A stretch of 64,000 nucleotides of DNA, taken from NCBI RefSeq assembly GCF_006838285.1, contig NZ_CP038228.1:3038001-3102000 (forward strand). Direction: 5' to 3'. Shown piece by piece: positions 50,476 to 60,971 of the stretch (position 1 is the first letter of the stretch; each line of letters starts with the position of its first letter). The position numbers were made by a program, and so were the translations under genes. The notes under the pieces are model-generated. The model ran no database searches. It saw only the letters and a program-made list of their open reading frames with translations, and was not told where the DNA came from. The stretch comes from Xanthomonas translucens pv. cerealis (GTDB lineage: Bacteria > Pseudomonadota > Gammaproteobacteria > Xanthomonadales > Xanthomonadaceae).

Positions 50476-51201
50476 GGCGCTGCGTTCGCTCGTACCGACG
50501 AAGCGCAAGCCCACACCCGGCTCGGTGGCGATGTAGCGCGGCGCCACCGCGCTGTCGCCGAGTTTCTGCCGCAGCTTGCCGACCAGGATGCGCAGGTAGT
50601 GAGTGTCTTCCTGGTGGGTCGGTCCCCACACTTCGCGCAGCAGTTGCGGCTGGGTGAGCACGCGTCCGCTGTGGCGCAAGAGCAGCGCCAGCAGCGCGTA
50701 TTCCTTGCGGCTCAGCGGCAGCGGCTCGCCGTCCAGACGTACCTCGCGCAGGCCCAGGTGGATGTGCAGGTGGCCGTCGTCGAACACCGGCTCGGCTTCG
50801 CCGGCGGCCGGTTGCATGCGCAGCAGCACGCGGATGCGCGCCATCAGTTCCTGCACGCCGAATGGCTTGGTCACGTAGTCGTTGGCGCCGGCGTCGAGCG
50901 CCTGCACCTTCTCCGCTTCGCCGGCACGCACGGTGAGCATGATCACCGGCACCGTGGACCACTGCCGCAGTTCGCGCAGCACGCTGTGCCCGTCCTGGTC
51001 GGGCAGGCCCACATCCAGCACCACCAGTTCGGCGCCGTGCGCGGCCAGCTGCGCCAGGCCGTCGCCGCCGGTGGCGGCCTGCAGCACACGGTAGCCCTGC
51101 GCGCGCAGGCTGATGTCCAGGAAACGCCGGATCTGCGGTTCGTCGTCGATGACCAGCACGCGCGGCGGCGGAATCGGAACGGCGTGGGAGTCAGTCGGCA
51201 T
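50473..51201 (-). CDS. kdpE: KdpE response regulator
   Basis: OmpR/PhoB-type regulator activating kdpFABC under K+ limitation. The 242-residue protein has a receiver domain (VLVIDDEPQIRR acidic pocket, phosphoacceptor Asp in LVVLDVGLPD, conserved Lys in YVTKPFG) and a winged-helix domain (VRLDGEPLPLSRKEYALLAL, VGKLRQKLGD). It overlaps kdpD by 11 bp and ends the operon. Confidence 0.97.
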   Translation of the reverse strand: MPTDSHAVPIPPPRVLVIDDEPQIRRFLDISLRAQGYRVLQAATGGDGLAQLAAHGAELVVLDVGLPDQDGHSVLRELRQWSTVPVIMLTVRAGEAEKVQALDAGANDYVTKPFGVQELMARIRVLLRMQPAAGEAEPVFDDGHLHIHLGLREVRLDGEPLPLSRKEYALLALLLRHSGRVLTQPQLLREVWGPTHQEDTHYLRILVGKLRQKLGDSAVAPRYIATEPGVGLRFVGTSERSA

Positions 51202-53881
51202 CGGGACGGGGCGGCGGGGCGGCGGGTTCGATCAACGGCAGGGTAATACGGATCGTGGTGCCGCAGCCATCGGCGCCGGGCAGCGCCTCGACGCTGCCGC
51301 CGTGCGCGCCGATCATGCCCTGGCAGATGGTCAGGCCGAGGCCGGTGCCGTGGCGGCCGCGGTCGCCGCGCTCGACGCTGTAGAACATGTCGAAGATACG
51401 CGCGCGCTCGTCCTCGGGGATGCCAGGGCCGCGGTCGCCGATGTCGATACGCAGGCGCCCATCGACCATCGCCGCGGCGACCCGGATCGCCTCGTCCGGC
51501 GGCGAAAATTTCGCCGCGTTCTCCAGCACGTTGAAGATCGCCTGCTCGACCAGCGCCGGATGCACCCACAGCGTCGGCAGCTCGGCGGCCAGGGCGATGT
51601 CCAGGCGCACCTGCGGCTGGTAGCGCTGCAGCCGCCGCGCGGCCGAGCCGATCAGCTCGTCCACGTCGATCCAATCGCGGTTCAAGGTCAGCCCGGTGTG
51701 GCCGAGCTTGGTCATGTCGAGCAGGTTCTGGATGTAGCGGTCCAGGCGCTCGCCTTCCAGCTGGATGGTCTCCAGCAGGCTGCGGCGGTCGTCGGCGTCC
51801 ATCGCCTGGCCGTAGCTGGCCAGGCTGCTGGCCGCGCCGATCATCGCCGCCAGCGGCGAACGCAGGTCGTGCGACACCGACGACAGCAGCGCCGAGCGCA
51901 GGCGTTCGGTCTCACCGCTGACCCGCGCGCTTTCCAGGTCGGCGACCAACCGCGTGCGCAGCGCAGCCTGGCCGATGTCCTCGACCATCGCCTCGGCCAG
52001 GCGCTGCTGTTCCAGCCCCGGGCGCTGCACGCCGGTGGCGAATTTCAGCCCGACCACGCCGATCGCGCCGCGTTCGTGACGCACCGGCAGGAACCACCAG
52101 CTGGCGCCGGCCAGGGTGTCGGTGAAGCGGCCGGTGGCCTGGCCGTGGCGCTGCGACCAGTCGGCGGCGCTGCGGTCCACCGCCGCCATCGACGGCGCGT
52201 AGTCGTGCGCGCCGTCTTGCGCGGCGGCATGCGCCGCCTCCAGCGGCTGCAGCCGCACCCAGGCTTCGGCCTCGAGGGTGGCGGCCAGCGCGCGGCGCCC
52301 GGCCTCCAGCACCTGGCCCAGGTCGGCGGCGCTGGTCAGTTCGCGGCCCAGCCGCTGCAGCGCGGTGGTCTGCGCGTTGGCCGCGCGCAGCGCCAGCACC
52401 TGCATGCGCAGGCGCGACGCCAGGCGCCCGGCGACCAGCGCCGCGACCAGGAATAGCAGCACCGTAACCACGCCCTGGCGCGAGCCGATGTGCAGGGTGT
52501 AGCGCGGCTCGATGAAGAAGAAGTTGTAGGCGAAGAAGCTCAGCAGCGCCGACAGCACCGCCGCGGCCATGCGCGTCTTCGCCGCGACCATCACCACCGC
52601 GACGATGAACACCATCGACAGGTCGTCGATGCCGACCCAGCGCTCGGCGACCCAGCCCACCGCCACCGCCAGCAGCGAGGCCACCGTCGCGAACACCAGG
52701 TCGTCGCGCGACAGCCAGTGGCCGGGGTTGCGCCAACGCCGTCGCGCGCGCGCGCGCGCCTCCGGCGAGCTGATGATGACCAGTTCGTAGTGCGCGCCGC
52801 GCTGCAGCAGCTGCTGGGTGAGCGTGCGGTTGATCATGCGCGCCAGCGGCCGCTCGCGGGTGCGGCCGAGCAGCAGCGTGGACACGCCGTTGTGCGCGGC
52901 GTGGTCGAGCAGCGCATCGGCCACGCTGGCGCCGTGCAGCAGCGCGGCGTCGCCGCCGAGCCGCCGCGCCAGCGCGAAGGCGCGATCGACCTCCAGCTGC
53001 CAGGCTTCCTCCGGCTGCGCCTGGGTCTGCACGGTGACCACGCTCCACGGCGCGCCGCGGCGTTCGGCCAGGCGCCGCGCCACCCGCACCAGGTAGTCGG
53101 ACTGGCCGCGCCCGTCGATCGCCACCAGCACCCGCCGCCGCAAGGCCACGCCGGTGCGGCCCTGCGCGGCCTGCGAGTCGCGCAGGTCGTTGTCGACGCG
53201 GTCGGCCGCGGTCTGCATCGCCAGTTCGCGCAGCGCGGCCAGGTTCGACGGCGAGAAGAATGCCTGCAAGGCCTGCCCGGCCTGCTCGGGTAGGTACACT
53301 TTGCCTTGCTGCAGGCGTTCGATCAGCTCGCGCGGCGGTAGATCGACCAGCACGATGTCGCGCAGGCGGTCGAACAGCGCATCGGGTACGGTCTCGCTCA
53401 CGCGGATGCCGGTGATGCGGTGGACCACGTCGTTGAGGCTTTCCAGGTGCTGGATGTTGACCGTGCTGTAGACGTCGATGCCGGCGTCGAGCAGTTCTTC
53501 CACATCCTGCCAGCGCCGCTCGTGGCGGCTACCGGGCGCGTTGCGGTGGGCGAGTTCGTCGACCAGCACCAGCGGCGGGCGCCGTGCCAGCAGCGCGTCC
53601 AGGTCCATTTCCTCGAGGATGCGGCCGCGGTACTCCACGCGCTGCCGCGGCTGCACGGCCAGCCCGTCCAGCAACGCCGCGGTTTCGGCACGGCCATGGG
53701 TCTCAACCACCCCGACCACCAGCTCGCTGCCCTGCTGCTGCAGCTGGCGCGCGCGCGACAGCATCGCGTAGGTCTTGCCGACCCCGGGCGCCGCACCCAG
53801 GAACACGGTCAGGCGCCCGCCGCGCTCGCGCTGGAGTGCGCCGATCAAGGCGTCGGCCTGTTGGGTGCGGGAATCGGGCAT
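51191..53881 (-). CDS. kdpD: KdpD sensor histidine kinase
   Basis: Membrane sensor for low K+ that phosphorylates KdpE. 896 residues: N-terminal KdpD domain with Walker-like GAAPGVGKTYAML, a USP-like domain (about 250-370), four clustered transmembrane helices (about 400-500), a GAF-like region, HisKA with phospho-His in SVSHDLRSPLAAMIG, and HATPase motifs NVLENAAKFSP and DRGPGIP. Start MPDSRTQQADALIG at 53881. The 82-bp gap to kdpC holds a heptad element. Confidence 0.98.
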   Translation of the reverse strand: MPDSRTQQADALIGALQRERGGRLTVFLGAAPGVGKTYAMLSRARQLQQQGSELVVGVVETHGRAETAALLDGLAVQPRQRVEYRGRILEEMDLDALLARRPPLVLVDELAHRNAPGSRHERRWQDVEELLDAGIDVYSTVNIQHLESLNDVVHRITGIRVSETVPDALFDRLRDIVLVDLPPRELIERLQQGKVYLPEQAGQALQAFFSPSNLAALRELAMQTAADRVDNDLRDSQAAQGRTGVALRRRVLVAIDGRGQSDYLVRVARRLAERRGAPWSVVTVQTQAQPEEAWQLEVDRAFALARRLGGDAALLHGASVADALLDHAAHNGVSTLLLGRTRERPLARMINRTLTQQLLQRGAHYELVIISSPEARARARRRWRNPGHWLSRDDLVFATVASLLAVAVGWVAERWVGIDDLSMVFIVAVVMVAAKTRMAAAVLSALLSFFAYNFFFIEPRYTLHIGSRQGVVTVLLFLVAALVAGRLASRLRMQVLALRAANAQTTALQRLGRELTSAADLGQVLEAGRRALAATLEAEAWVRLQPLEAAHAAAQDGAHDYAPSMAAVDRSAADWSQRHGQATGRFTDTLAGASWWFLPVRHERGAIGVVGLKFATGVQRPGLEQQRLAEAMVEDIGQAALRTRLVADLESARVSGETERLRSALLSSVSHDLRSPLAAMIGAASSLASYGQAMDADDRRSLLETIQLEGERLDRYIQNLLDMTKLGHTGLTLNRDWIDVDELIGSAARRLQRYQPQVRLDIALAAELPTLWVHPALVEQAIFNVLENAAKFSPPDEAIRVAAAMVDGRLRIDIGDRGPGIPEDERARIFDMFYSVERGDRGRHGTGLGLTICQGMIGAHGGSVEALPGADGCGTTIRITLPLIEPAAPPPRPDAD

Positions 53882-53906
53882 GGGTAGCTCGGGGCGTGAG
53901 TGAGGC

Positions 53907-54011
53907 GGGGACCGGGGACCGGGGACCGGGGACCGGAAGAGCCTACAGCCTGCAATCCCGGCTTTACCGCTTTTGCCCTTCCCGGGTCTCCGGTCCCCGG
54001 TCCCCGGTCCC
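53907..54011. repeat. Heptanucleotide inverted-arm element between kdpC and kdpD
   Basis: GGGGACC heptads at 53907-53936 and the inverse at 53982-54011 enclose 45 bp. The right arm codes the last KdpC residues (GTGDRGPETREG); the left arm lies upstream of the kdpD start. It sits exactly between the pump genes and the two-component genes, where a change in expression level would matter. Confidence 0.9.
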
Positions 54012-54599
54012 GACTTCATCAAGCGCCAGATTCAGCCCCAACACATTCACCCGCGGCTGCCCGAGCACACCGAACTGACGCGACTGCACCTGCGCGGCGA
54101 CCAGCGCGGCGACGGTCGCCACCGGCAGTTCGCGCGCCTTGGCCACGCGCGCCACCTGCTGCTGGGCCGCGGCCACGCTGATGTCCGGATCCATGCCGCT
54201 GCCGGACTGGGTCAGCAGGTCGTCCGCCACCTGCGCCGGGGCAACGCCATCGCGCGCGGCCACGCTGGCGCGCGCGTCGGCGATGCGCTTTTGCAGTTCG
54301 GGATTGCTGCGCGCCTGGTTGCTGCCAGCCGCGGCCATCGGATCGAACTTGGCCGCCGACGGACGCGGCTGAAAATAGCCAGGCGCGGCGAACGGCTGCG
54401 CCACCAGCGCCGAGCCGAGCACGTGGCCGTCGCGTTGCAGCAGGCTGCCGTTCGCCTGCGCCGGGAACAGCGCGCCGGCGACCACGGTGGCGAGCAGCGA
54501 ATACAGCAAGGCGGCGCCCAGCACCAGCAGCGGCAGCAGCAGCGCCGCGCGCCAGCGCAACGGCTCGCGGTAGGGAGAGGAAACCGGGGAAACGTTCAT
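53964..54599 (-). CDS. kdpC: K+-transporting ATPase subunit KdpC
   Basis: Single-span subunit stabilising the KdpFABC complex. The 211-residue protein has a transmembrane helix (LLLPLLVLGAALLYSLLATVVAG), then the periplasmic domain with family segments DGHVLGSALVAQPF, PRPSAAKFDPMAAAGSN and SGSGMDPDIS, and ends natively near LNLALDEV. The final 15 or so residues are repeat-encoded. Confidence 0.97.
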   Translation of the reverse strand: MNVSPVSSPYREPLRWRAALLLPLLVLGAALLYSLLATVVAGALFPAQANGSLLQRDGHVLGSALVAQPFAAPGYFQPRPSAAKFDPMAAAGSNQARSNPELQKRIADARASVAARDGVAPAQVADDLLTQSGSGMDPDISVAAAQQQVARVAKARELPVATVAALVAAQVQSRQFGVLGQPRVNVLGLNLALDEVGTGDRGPETREGQKR

Positions 54600-54640
54600 T
54601 GCGGGAGATCCGGAAAGGAAGCGGAAGATCGGCGCCGGGT

Positions 54641-56701
54641 TCAGCCCAGCGCCACCAGGATCATGTCGATCAATTTGATCCCGACGAACGGCAGCAGCAC
54701 GCCGCCGACGCCGTAGATCAGCATGTTCCGGCGCAGCAGCGAGGTCGCCGTGGCCGGGGTGAAGCGCACGCCGCGCAACGCCAGCGGGATCAGCGCCGGA
54801 ATCACCAGCGCGTTGAAGATCAGCGCGGCCAGCACCGCATGCGTCGGGCTGGACAGGTGCATCACGTTCAGCGCCGCCATCTGCGGGATCGAGGCGGCGA
54901 ACAGCGCCGGCAGGATCGCAAAGTACTTGGACACGTCGTTGGCCAGCGAGAAGGTGGTCAGCGCGCCGCGGGTGATCAACTGCTGCTTGCCCACTTCCAC
55001 CACCGCCAGCAGCTTGGCCGGATCCGAATCCAGATCGACCATGTTGCCGGCTTCCTTGGCCGCCTGCGTGCCCGAGTTCATCGCCAGGCCGACGTCGGCC
55101 TGGGCCAGCGCCGGCGCATCGTTGGTGCCGTCGCCGACCATCGCCACCAGGCGCCCACCTGCCTGCTCGGCGCGGATCCGCGCGAGCTTGTCTTCCGGCG
55201 TGGCCTCGGCGATGTAGTCGTCCACGCCGGCCTCGGCGGCGATCGCCGCGGCGGTGAGCGGGTTGTCGCCGGTGATCATCACCGTCTTCACGCCCATCGC
55301 GCGCAGCCGCGCGAACTTCTCGCGCACGCCGTGCTTGACCACGTCCGACAGCTCGACCACGCCGAGCACATGCCGGCCTTCGGCCACCACCAGCGGCGTG
55401 GCGCCGCTGCGCGCGACCTGTTCGACGCGGCCCCTCAGTTCCGCCGGCACCTGCCCGCCCAGCGCGGTGACGTGGCGGATCACCGCATCGGCCGCGCCCT
55501 TGCGGATCGAACGCGGCGCCTGCTGCCCCTGCGCGGCGAGATCCACGCCGGACATGCGCGTCTGCGCGGTGAAGGCGACGAAGCTGGCGCCGTCCGGATC
55601 GGCCGGCGACATGCCCTGCTCGCGCGCCAGGCGCACGATCGACTTGCCCTCCGGGGTCGGGTCGGCCAGCGAGGACAGCATCGCCGCCTCGCGCAGCTGC
55701 AGCGCATCGACGCCGCTGAGCGCATGGAACGCGGTGGCCTGGCGGTCGCCGTAGGTGATGGTGCCGGTCTTGTCCAGCAGCAGCACATCGACGTCGCCGG
55801 CCACTTCCACCGCCTTGCCCGACTTGGCCAGCACGTTCGCCGACAGCGCGCGGTTCATGCCGGCGATGCCGATCGCCGGCAGCAGCCCGCCGATGGTGGT
55901 CGGGATCAGGCACACCAGCAACGCGATCAGCAGCAACGGATCGACCGTGACCCCGACGAAGCCGGCGATCACCGGCAAGCTTGCGACCACGATCAGGAAG
56001 GTCAGGGTCATCGCCGCCAGCAGCATGGTCAGCGCGATCTCGTTCGGGGTCTTTTGCCGGTTGGCGCCTTCGACCAGCGCGATCATGCGGTCCAGGAAGC
56101 TGTGGCCCGGTTCGGCAGTGACCTTCACCACGATCTCGTCGGACAGCACCTTGGTGCCGCCGATCACGCCGGAGCGGTCGGTGCCGGCCTCGCGCAGCAC
56201 CGGCGCCGATTCGCCGGTGACCGCCGCTTCGTTGATCGTGGCCACGCCGTGCACGATCTCGCCGTCGGCCGGGATCAGTTCGCCGGCGGAGATCACCACC
56301 AGGTCGCCGGGCTTGAGCTCGGCGGCGGGAATGCTGGTTTCGCCGTCCAGTTGCGCGCTGCTCACCCGACGCGCCACCAGGTCCTTGCGCGCGCGCCGCA
56401 ACGAAGCCGCCTGGCCGCGGCCGCGGGCCTCTGCCACCGCTTCGGCGAAATTGCCGAACAGCACGGTGATCAGCAGGATCGCGGTCACCGCCCAGCCGAA
56501 GCCGGGCGCGCCCTGCCCGGCCGCGGTGATCAACGCCGACAGCAAGGTGCCGGCGAACACCACCGCCATCACCGGACTGCCGAGCAGATGGCGGGGCGAA
56601 AGTTTCAGCACGCTGGCGCGCAACGCGGCGCGCAGCGCGGGACCGTCGAGCAGGCCGGGCCTGTGGACGGAGGAAGAAGCTTGCGGAAGCGGGGTGCTCA
56701 T
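54641..56701 (-). CDS. kdpB: K+-transporting P-type ATPase subunit KdpB
   Basis: Catalytic P-type ATPase subunit powering high-affinity K+ uptake. The 686-residue protein has the phosphorylation motif [14 protein letters not shown], the TGES-like [28 protein letters not shown] (hinge) and [10 protein letters not shown]. Gaps of 41 bp to kdpC and 10 bp to kdpA show one operon. Confidence 0.99.
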   Translation of the reverse strand: MSTPLPQASSSVHRPGLLDGPALRAALRASVLKLSPRHLLGSPVMAVVFAGTLLSALITAAGQGAPGFGWAVTAILLITVLFGNFAEAVAEARGRGQAASLRRARKDLVARRVSSAQLDGETSIPAAELKPGDLVVISAGELIPADGEIVHGVATINEAAVTGESAPVLREAGTDRSGVIGGTKVLSDEIVVKVTAEPGHSFLDRMIALVEGANRQKTPNEIALTMLLAAMTLTFLIVVASLPVIAGFVGVTVDPLLLIALLVCLIPTTIGGLLPAIGIAGMNRALSANVLAKSGKAVEVAGDVDVLLLDKTGTITYGDRQATAFHALSGVDALQLREAAMLSSLADPTPEGKSIVRLAREQGMSPADPDGASFVAFTAQTRMSGVDLAAQGQQAPRSIRKGAADAVIRHVTALGGQVPAELRGRVEQVARSGATPLVVAEGRHVLGVVELSDVVKHGVREKFARLRAMGVKTVMITGDNPLTAAAIAAEAGVDDYIAEATPEDKLARIRAEQAGGRLVAMVGDGTNDAPALAQADVGLAMNSGTQAAKEAGNMVDLDSDPAKLLAVVEVGKQQLITRGALTTFSLANDVSKYFAILPALFAASIPQMAALNVMHLSSPTHAVLAALIFNALVIPALIPLALRGVRFTPATATSLLRRNMLIYGVGGVLLPFVGIKLIDMILVALG

Positions 56702-56711
56702 GGTCGTGGTC

Positions 56712-58433
56712 TCAGTGCGCGGCCAGGGTCAGGTGATCGGCGATCGGGCCCAACACCAGTGCCGGCGTGAATTGCAGAACGGTCAGGACCGCGATGACCG
56801 CGATCAGGGTCAGCGCGAAGGTCGGCGTTTCCACCTGCAGGCTGCCGCCGGTTTCCGGCGCCATGCGCTTGCGCGCCATCTGCGCGGCCACGATCAACGG
56901 CACGATCAGCGCCGGATAGCGGCCCAGGATCAGCACTAGCGTGCAGGTCAGGTTCCACCACGGAATGCCGTCGCCGAGGCCTTCGAAGCCGGAGCCGTTG
57001 TTGGCGAACGCCGAGGTGTACTCGTAGAACACCTGGCTGATGCCGTGGAAGCCGGGATTGGAGGTGGCGGTGATCGCCGCCGGCATGGCCAGGGTCAACG
57101 CGGTGAAGCCCAGCAGCACCAGCGGCTGCAGCAGGATCAGCAAGGCCAGCAGGCGCACTTCGCCGGCTTCGATCTTGCGCCCGAACAGCTCCGGCGTGCG
57201 TCCGGTCATCAATCCGGCCAGGAACACGCTGAGCAGCAGATACACCAGGAACTGCTGCAGGCCGCAGCCGATGCCGCCCCAGATCGCGTTGACCAGCATG
57301 TTGATCATGGCCACGCCGCCGGTCAGCGGCGCCAGCGAATCGTGCATCGCATTGACCGAACCGTTGGAGGTCTGCGTGGTCAGCGACGACCACGCCGCAG
57401 ACGCATCGACACCGAAGCGCACCTCCTTGCCTTCCAGCAGCGCCGCGCTGGCGGTGCTGGCCGAATGGCCTTCGGACCACACCGATACCGCGGTGGAGGC
57501 CAGCGACATCGCCAGCATGCTGCCGAACACCAGCACGGTGAATTTGCGCCGCCCGGTGAACGGGCCGACCATGAACGCGATCGCCACCGGGATCAGCACG
57601 ATCGCCAGCGCTTCCAGCAGGTTGGAGAACGGGGTCGGGTTCTCCAGCGCCATCGCGCTGTTGGGGCCGTACCAGCCGCCGCCGTTGGTGCCGAGCTGCT
57701 TGATCGCCACCATCGCCGCGACCGGGCCGAGCGGAATCTTCTGCGCGGCCATGCCGGCGCTGCCATCCAGCGGCGTCGCCACCGGGCCGGCGGCCAGCGT
57801 GGACGGCACGCCCTGCTGGGTCAGCAGCACGGTCCACAACAGGCACAGCGGCAGCAGGAAGCGCAGCGTCGGCCGGATCACGTCGGCCCAGTAGTTGCCG
57901 ACGTCGGCTTCGTCGACGCTGAGCGTGGCCTGCTGGGTACCGCCGTTCGCTGCGGCCATTCGCCCCCCGAACAAAGCACGCAGCGTCGCCACCACCAACG
58001 CCAGGCCCATCATCGGGGTGACGAACTGCAGTCCGACCACGCCTACCGCCTGCGACAGATAGGACAGTTGCGCCTGGCCGGAATAATGCTGCTGGTCGGT
58101 GTTGGTCAGGAACGAGACCATGGTGTGCAGGGCCACGTCCCAGCGCATGTTCGGCACCGCATCGGGATTCAGCGGCAGCCACGCCTGGGTCACGAACAAC
58201 CCGAACACCAGCACGCCCAGCACCAGGTTGCTGGCCAGGAACGCGCCGGCATAGCCGCGCCAGTGCATGCCGCGCGCCGGGTCGGTGCCGAGCAGGCGGT
58301 ACAGCGGGCGTTCGATCCAGCCGAACAGCGCGTCGCCGCGCATCGGCGCCCCGCGCATCACCTTGGCCAGGTACAGGCCCAACGGCCACCCCAGCAGCAG
58401 CGCGAGCGCATAGACAAGCAATGTATCGATCAT
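56712..58433 (-). CDS. kdpA: K+-transporting ATPase subunit KdpA
   Basis: Superfamily-of-K-transporters channel-like subunit that selects and binds K+. The 573-residue, ten-helix protein shows four filter-like loops, including [27 protein letters not shown] and [17 protein letters not shown]. Start [16 protein letters not shown] at 58433 lies 16 bp after kdpF. Confidence 0.99.
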   Translation of the reverse strand: MIDTLLVYALALLLGWPLGLYLAKVMRGAPMRGDALFGWIERPLYRLLGTDPARGMHWRGYAGAFLASNLVLGVLVFGLFVTQAWLPLNPDAVPNMRWDVALHTMVSFLTNTDQQHYSGQAQLSYLSQAVGVVGLQFVTPMMGLALVVATLRALFGGRMAAANGGTQQATLSVDEADVGNYWADVIRPTLRFLLPLCLLWTVLLTQQGVPSTLAAGPVATPLDGSAGMAAQKIPLGPVAAMVAIKQLGTNGGGWYGPNSAMALENPTPFSNLLEALAIVLIPVAIAFMVGPFTGRRKFTVLVFGSMLAMSLASTAVSVWSEGHSASTASAALLEGKEVRFGVDASAAWSSLTTQTSNGSVNAMHDSLAPLTGGVAMINMLVNAIWGGIGCGLQQFLVYLLLSVFLAGLMTGRTPELFGRKIEAGEVRLLALLILLQPLVLLGFTALTLAMPAAITATSNPGFHGISQVFYEYTSAFANNGSGFEGLGDGIPWWNLTCTLVLILGRYPALIVPLIVAAQMARKRMAPETGGSLQVETPTFALTLIAVIAVLTVLQFTPALVLGPIADHLTLAAH

Positions 58434-58449
58434 GGCAGTGGCACTCGGC

Positions 58450-58542
58450 TCAGAAGTCTTCGGGACGCAAAATCACGTACAACAGGTAGCCGGCGGCGAC
58501 GATCACCGCCATGCCGCAAACGAACGAAAGCCAACCGCTCAT
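58450..58542 (-). CDS. kdpF: K+-transporting ATPase subunit KdpF (30 aa)
   Basis: A 30-residue single-helix peptide. It starts MSGWLSFVCGMAVIVAAGYL and ends in YVILRPEDF, the typical KdpF C terminus. It lies 16 bp before kdpA at the head of the operon, as in other kdp loci, where it acts as a lipid-like stabiliser of the complex. Confidence 0.9.
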   Translation of the reverse strand: MSGWLSFVCGMAVIVAAGYLLYVILRPEDF

Positions 58543-58748
58543 GGTGTCAACTCCGGACAGGTGAATGGTCCGCACGCACGGCGGACCTCAAAATCGCGAC
58601 AAAGAACCCGTTGGCGCTTGATGCGCCAAAGAGGTGCTGCAGAAAACGCGGTAACCATGGACATCGCACCGGACAGGCCTCGCTGTCCCAGGCCGGCATT
58701 GTCGGAGCAAGCGCCATAAACTCTCTGTGTCGCAGGCACGCAGGCGGC

Positions 58749-58764
58749 ATAAATTCTGCGTAAA
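58749..58764 (-). promoter_or_regulatory. Candidate KdpE box upstream of kdpF
   Basis: On the minus strand the 16-mer TTTACGCAGAATTTAT contains two TTTA half-sites 11 bp apart, the spacing of OmpR-family direct repeats and of the E. coli KdpE site as I recall it (TTTATA...TTTACA). It lies 207 bp upstream of kdpF. A TTTATG at 58715-58720 could be the -10. The rest of 58543-58833 shows no gene. Confidence 0.45.
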
Positions 58765-58833
58765 GCCGACGAACGGATGCGACCGGCCACGCCGGACCGC
58801 CGCGTGCTGCGGTGCCGGCGCGGTGCGGTGCGC

Positions 58834-60339
58834 TCAGTAGTGCAGGATCGCGTCGATCAACGCCACCGCCTGGTGGTTCCTGCGGCCGCCATCGTAGGCC
58901 GGGAAATCGTAGGCACGCTCGTAACGCAGTTCGGGGCGGATCTCCAGATCCTGCGACACCCAATGGGTCATGCCGATGGTATGGCTGGAATAGCGCGTGG
59001 CGAAGCCGGTGCGCTGGCCGTCGTGGTCGTCGACGAACTCGTTGCGTATCGACAGCATGTCGGCGGAATCGAGCTGGATGTTGAGATAGTTGACGATGGC
59101 GTCGGCGGTGCTGCGCCCCAGCGGGAAATCCGGTGCTTCGCCCAGGGGATAGCCGGGCCGGCCGCTCGGCGCATGCGATTGCGACGGATCGGTGGCCAGC
59201 GCCTGGTCGCGCACATAGAGGTGATAGGCCTCGGTGAGCATGTGCACCTGCGGCGAGAAACGGTGTCCCCAGGTCAGCACGAATTCCTGCAGATTGTTGT
59301 AGGTCTGTGCGGAGTGGTTGTACGACTCCACGCACGGATAGAACATGTCGTTGTTGCTCTTGGACACCCAGCGCACGCAGGCCTGTGCGCTCACCCGGCT
59401 GGTCGAATCCCACAGCGCCGAATCGTCGCCGCCATGCACGCCGAGCTGCAGCGTCCACTGGTCGTTGAGCTTGGTGGTGGTGAGAATGCCCATGTTGGTA
59501 TAGGCATCGATCGTGTACAGGATCGAGTGCGTCATCAGGTAGTTATTGGGCGAAAACTGCGCCTCGATGTCCGGCAGCGAGAGATAGCGACCGGCGGTGA
59601 TCAGCATGCCTTGCGCCACCGACGGGAGGTACAGGTCCACGTACGCGATCATCGGGTCGTTGCCGTAGATCTTGCCGTTGAGCGCGCTATTGGGATTGGG
59701 GTGGTGCAGCAGCTGGTCGCTGGTGACCCCCTTCATCGTCGTGTAGTGGTAGTCGTAGCCATACAGGTCGTCGACGTGGAAGCCCCAGTCCACATGATCG
59801 GTCTGCACCGTATCGGGCACGCGCTGCAGACGGATCAGGGCCTGGTCGAACTCGCCGCGGTTGGGGCGCGTGGAATAGGACAGCGGATAATTGGTATGCG
59901 CCGAAGTGCTGGCATTGAGCGAAGGGTTGATCCAGCCATACAGCTCGATGCGGTTGCGCGCCATCCACTGCCCGGTGCGTGTGCATGCCAGCGCCTTCTC
60001 GACCGGATACTGCGCATTCTCGTTGGGCACGCCGAGCGGATAGTCCACCGCGCCGAGCTGCCATTCCGCCGAGGGGAAGGGGGGCGAGGAGAACGGCGAC
60101 TGCATGCTGCGCCGCGCCGGTGCGGACGCGTCCGGATCGGCTGGCTGGGCGTCCTCGCGATACGCGGCCGCCAGCCGCGAGAGGAAGCCGTTCGAACAAT
60201 CGGCGCTGGCCGGCGCGGCGTGCTCCTGTGGCGGTGGCGGCACGGACACGGAGACCGGCGCTGCGGTTTCGACCGCAACGGCCTTGCCCGCACAGAGCAG
60301 CGCCAGGGACACGAACAAGGGAGTGAACTTCATGGACAT
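58834..60339 (-). CDS. Outer-membrane beta-barrel (porin-like, BBP2-type) protein
   Basis: A roughly 500-residue secreted protein. The signal peptide is FTPLFVSLALLCAGKAVA, cut near AVA/VET, followed by a Pro-rich linker, then alternating beta strands with many aromatic residues (IELYGWINPSLNAS, DDLYGYDYHYTTM, ILTTTKLNDQWTLQLGVHGG) and a terminal aromatic (ILHY), as in outer-membrane barrels. It resembles the putative beta-barrel porin-2 (BbpL-like) family; substrate unknown. Starts at 60339 or 60333. A KdpE-like box lies upstream, suggesting a link to osmotic or K+ control. Confidence 0.75.
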   Translation of the reverse strand: MSMKFTPLFVSLALLCAGKAVAVETAAPVSVSVPPPPQEHAAPASADCSNGFLSRLAAAYREDAQPADPDASAPARRSMQSPFSSPPFPSAEWQLGAVDYPLGVPNENAQYPVEKALACTRTGQWMARNRIELYGWINPSLNASTSAHTNYPLSYSTRPNRGEFDQALIRLQRVPDTVQTDHVDWGFHVDDLYGYDYHYTTMKGVTSDQLLHHPNPNSALNGKIYGNDPMIAYVDLYLPSVAQGMLITAGRYLSLPDIEAQFSPNNYLMTHSILYTIDAYTNMGILTTTKLNDQWTLQLGVHGGDDSALWDSTSRVSAQACVRWVSKSNNDMFYPCVESYNHSAQTYNNLQEFVLTWGHRFSPQVHMLTEAYHLYVRDQALATDPSQSHAPSGRPGYPLGEAPDFPLGRSTADAIVNYLNIQLDSADMLSIRNEFVDDHDGQRTGFATRYSSHTIGMTHWVSQDLEIRPELRYERAYDFPAYDGGRRNHQAVALIDAILHY

Positions 60340-60784
60340 CGCAAAACCGGCTCGCAGCGAGCCGTCCTCTTCGGTGGATGGAAAATGGGCGCAGTGGCGC
60401 GTGCGCCGCGCCTGATCGGCGTGCCGTCGCGCGATGCCGGCGACCCTGCGCAGGGCCGGCGGACACGATGGGATGACGCCGCCGAACGCGGGGCGCGGCG
60501 ATCAACCCGACCGGAGCGGGATGCAGGCGCGGCGACTGCGCTGCCGCATCTGCATGGCGGAAACCTCGTGCATGGAGCGCAGTGCGCAGGCCATGCGACA
60601 CGCGCTGCGCATGCCGCCGATGATGTCGATGGACGCCAGGCGCAACCGCCACAACGCGGTGCTCGGCGTGGTCGGCAACAGGAGCAAACATCCATCCATC
60701 GATTCCATCAAACCGCCCTCGGTGTCAGCGCGGAAAGTATAGGAATAGCCGAATATCTTCGTTGCAAACCCGCGAGGGATTTGA

Positions 60785-60800
60785 ATAAATCCTGCGTAAA
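60785..60800 (-). promoter_or_regulatory. Second KdpE-like box, upstream of the porin-like gene
   Basis: TTTACGCAGGATTTAT on the minus strand matches the box before kdpF in 15 of 16 positions. A possible -10 (TATACT, 60736-60741) with a poor -35 lies downstream, as expected for an activator-dependent promoter. The box is about 445 bp from the porin-like start. The remaining 60340-60971 interval shows no gene. Confidence 0.4.
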
Positions 60801-60971
60801 TTCGCGACGGGCGCGGCATGGCGCGGTGGCCGTCTGCTCGACAGCGGAGCTACGGCGCAGCGATGCATCGAGCCTCGGCATCGCGGCATCAGCGCGCGCA
60901 CGATGGCGCGACATCTTGCGTGTCGCGCCATCATGGGCACTCCCTGTTGCATGGAACGCCCGCGGTCGCGC

